From the NCBI GenBank assembly GCA_947457025.1, contig CANGUI010000116.1, forward strand, positions 1 through 6,329: a stretch of 6,329 nt of DNA, written 5' to 3'. Below, in pieces: positions 5,902-6,329 of the stretch. The position numbers and the translations under genes were made by a program. Each line of letters starts with the position of its first letter. Within the stretch, counting starts at the first letter, position 1. The notes beneath the pieces were generated by a model that did not search any database, was not told the DNA's origin, and was given only the letters and a program-made list of their open reading frames with translations. The DNA comes from Flammeovirgaceae bacterium. Lineage in GTDB: Bacteria > Bacteroidota > Bacteroidia > Cytophagales > Cyclobacteriaceae.

Positions 5902-6329
5902 TCAGCGAACCTGGCGTTCGATGAGGAGTATAAGGATGTGAATGATCTTAATGTGGATTTCCTGAATCCGGTCGGCATAGCCGGAAAAGGGAACGCGGAT
6001 TTCCACGTTCGCCAAGCCAGCCAGTGGGCCGCCGTCATTCCCGGTAAGCGCTACCACCTGCATCCCCCGGGCCCGAGCGGCCTCCGCGGCTTTCAGGACG
6101 TTGGGAGACTTCCCGCTCGTGCTAATGGCCAGCAACACATCTCCCGGATTGCCCAAGGCCTCAATAAACCGGGCGAACACGTTTTCAAATCCGTAGTCGT
6201 TAGCTACGCAGCTGATGTGGCTGGCATCGGAGATACACAGTGCCGGCAAAGCCCGGCGGCTCTCCCGATAGCGCCCGGTAAGTTCTTCGGCAAAATGCAT
6301 GGCATCGCAGTGGGATCCACCGTTGCCAC
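5902..6329 (-). CDS. gmhA: Phosphoheptose isomerase (sedoheptulose 7-phosphate isomerase), N-terminus outside window
   Basis: GmhA converts sedoheptulose 7-phosphate to D-glycero-D-manno-heptose 7-phosphate, the first step of the ADP-heptose pathway for LPS core or other glycans; it is a cytoplasmic SIS-domain enzyme. The frame continues upstream of the ATG at 6300 to the window edge and reads GNGGSHCDA before [12 protein letters not shown], so the true gene begins beyond 6329. By comparison with the E. coli protein as I remember it, about 50 N-terminal residues are missing. Visible motifs are [20 protein letters not shown] (catalytic Glu equivalent to E. coli Glu65), [15 protein letters not shown], the SIS phosphate-binding [17 protein letters not shown], and [17 protein letters not shown], whose final His corresponds to E. 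coli His180. The match is close along the whole visible part. The TGA at 5904-5902 is 30 bases before comM, with no terminator between them. Confidence 0.95.
   Translation of the reverse strand, partial: GNGGSHCDAMHFAEELTGRYRESRRALPALCISDASHISCVANDYGFENVFARFIEALGNPGDVLLAISTSGKSPNVLKAAEAARARGMQVVALTGNDGGPLAGLANVEIRVPFSGYADRIQEIHIKIIHILILLIERQVR

Noticed and set aside
1..6329. CRISPR arrays, defence systems, toxin-antitoxin pairs or a novel multi-gene system
   Set aside because: There are no regularly spaced repeats, and every sizeable frame is explained by known housekeeping families, one small unknown membrane protein and an IS fragment.

Overview
The window looks like chromosomal DNA from a member of the Bacteroidota, most likely Cytophagales-like. 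The evidence is the Bacteroidota flavour of the complex I subunits (unfused NuoC and NuoD, YESG in NuoA, GSCANCGG in NuoB), a YitT protein with the GTEV motif, an IS1380-type transposase start resembling those of this phylum, the absence of Shine-Dalgarno sequences, and TAnnTTTG-like boxes just ahead of start codons. Base composition is moderate in GC in the genes and clearly AT-rich only at about 100-215. The taxonomic call is inference from these traits.

Layout. Five transcriptional steps run right to left on the minus strand. At the right edge is gmhA (phosphoheptose isomerase, N-terminus outside the window). It is followed 30 bases later by comM/yifB (MoxR/Mg-chelatase-like AAA+ ATPase), then a YitT-family membrane protein. 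After a 166-base, dyad-rich intergenic stretch comes the tightly overlapped nuoA-nuoB-nuoC-nuoD block of respiratory complex I. NuoD ends one base from the stop codon of a small convergent plus-strand gene for a two-helix membrane protein of unknown function. Left of that lies an AT-rich segment with inverted repeats and the first 32 codons of an IS1380-family transposase that runs off the left edge.

How the genes work together. NuoB, NuoC and NuoD form the Q-module core of complex I: NuoB carries cluster N2 and NuoD the quinone pocket. NuoA is a membrane subunit at the junction with the membrane arm. Their overlaps (23, 1 and 4 bases) suggest translational coupling. The rest of complex I (nuoE-N) is not here: the operon stops after nuoD, and an insertion sequence sits a few hundred bases further on. 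GmhA (ADP-heptose precursor synthesis), ComM (DNA branch migration in transformation) and YitT (unknown membrane role) have no evident functional link to each other or to nuo; they are simply co-directional.

Most of the window is ordinary housekeeping sequence. I found no previously undescribed system. The parts worth a second look are the alternative hairpins near the IS end, the dyad-rich yitT-nuoA intergenic region, the near-identical TATCTTTA-N4-ATG arrangement before nuoA and comM, and the truncated layout of the nuo cluster.
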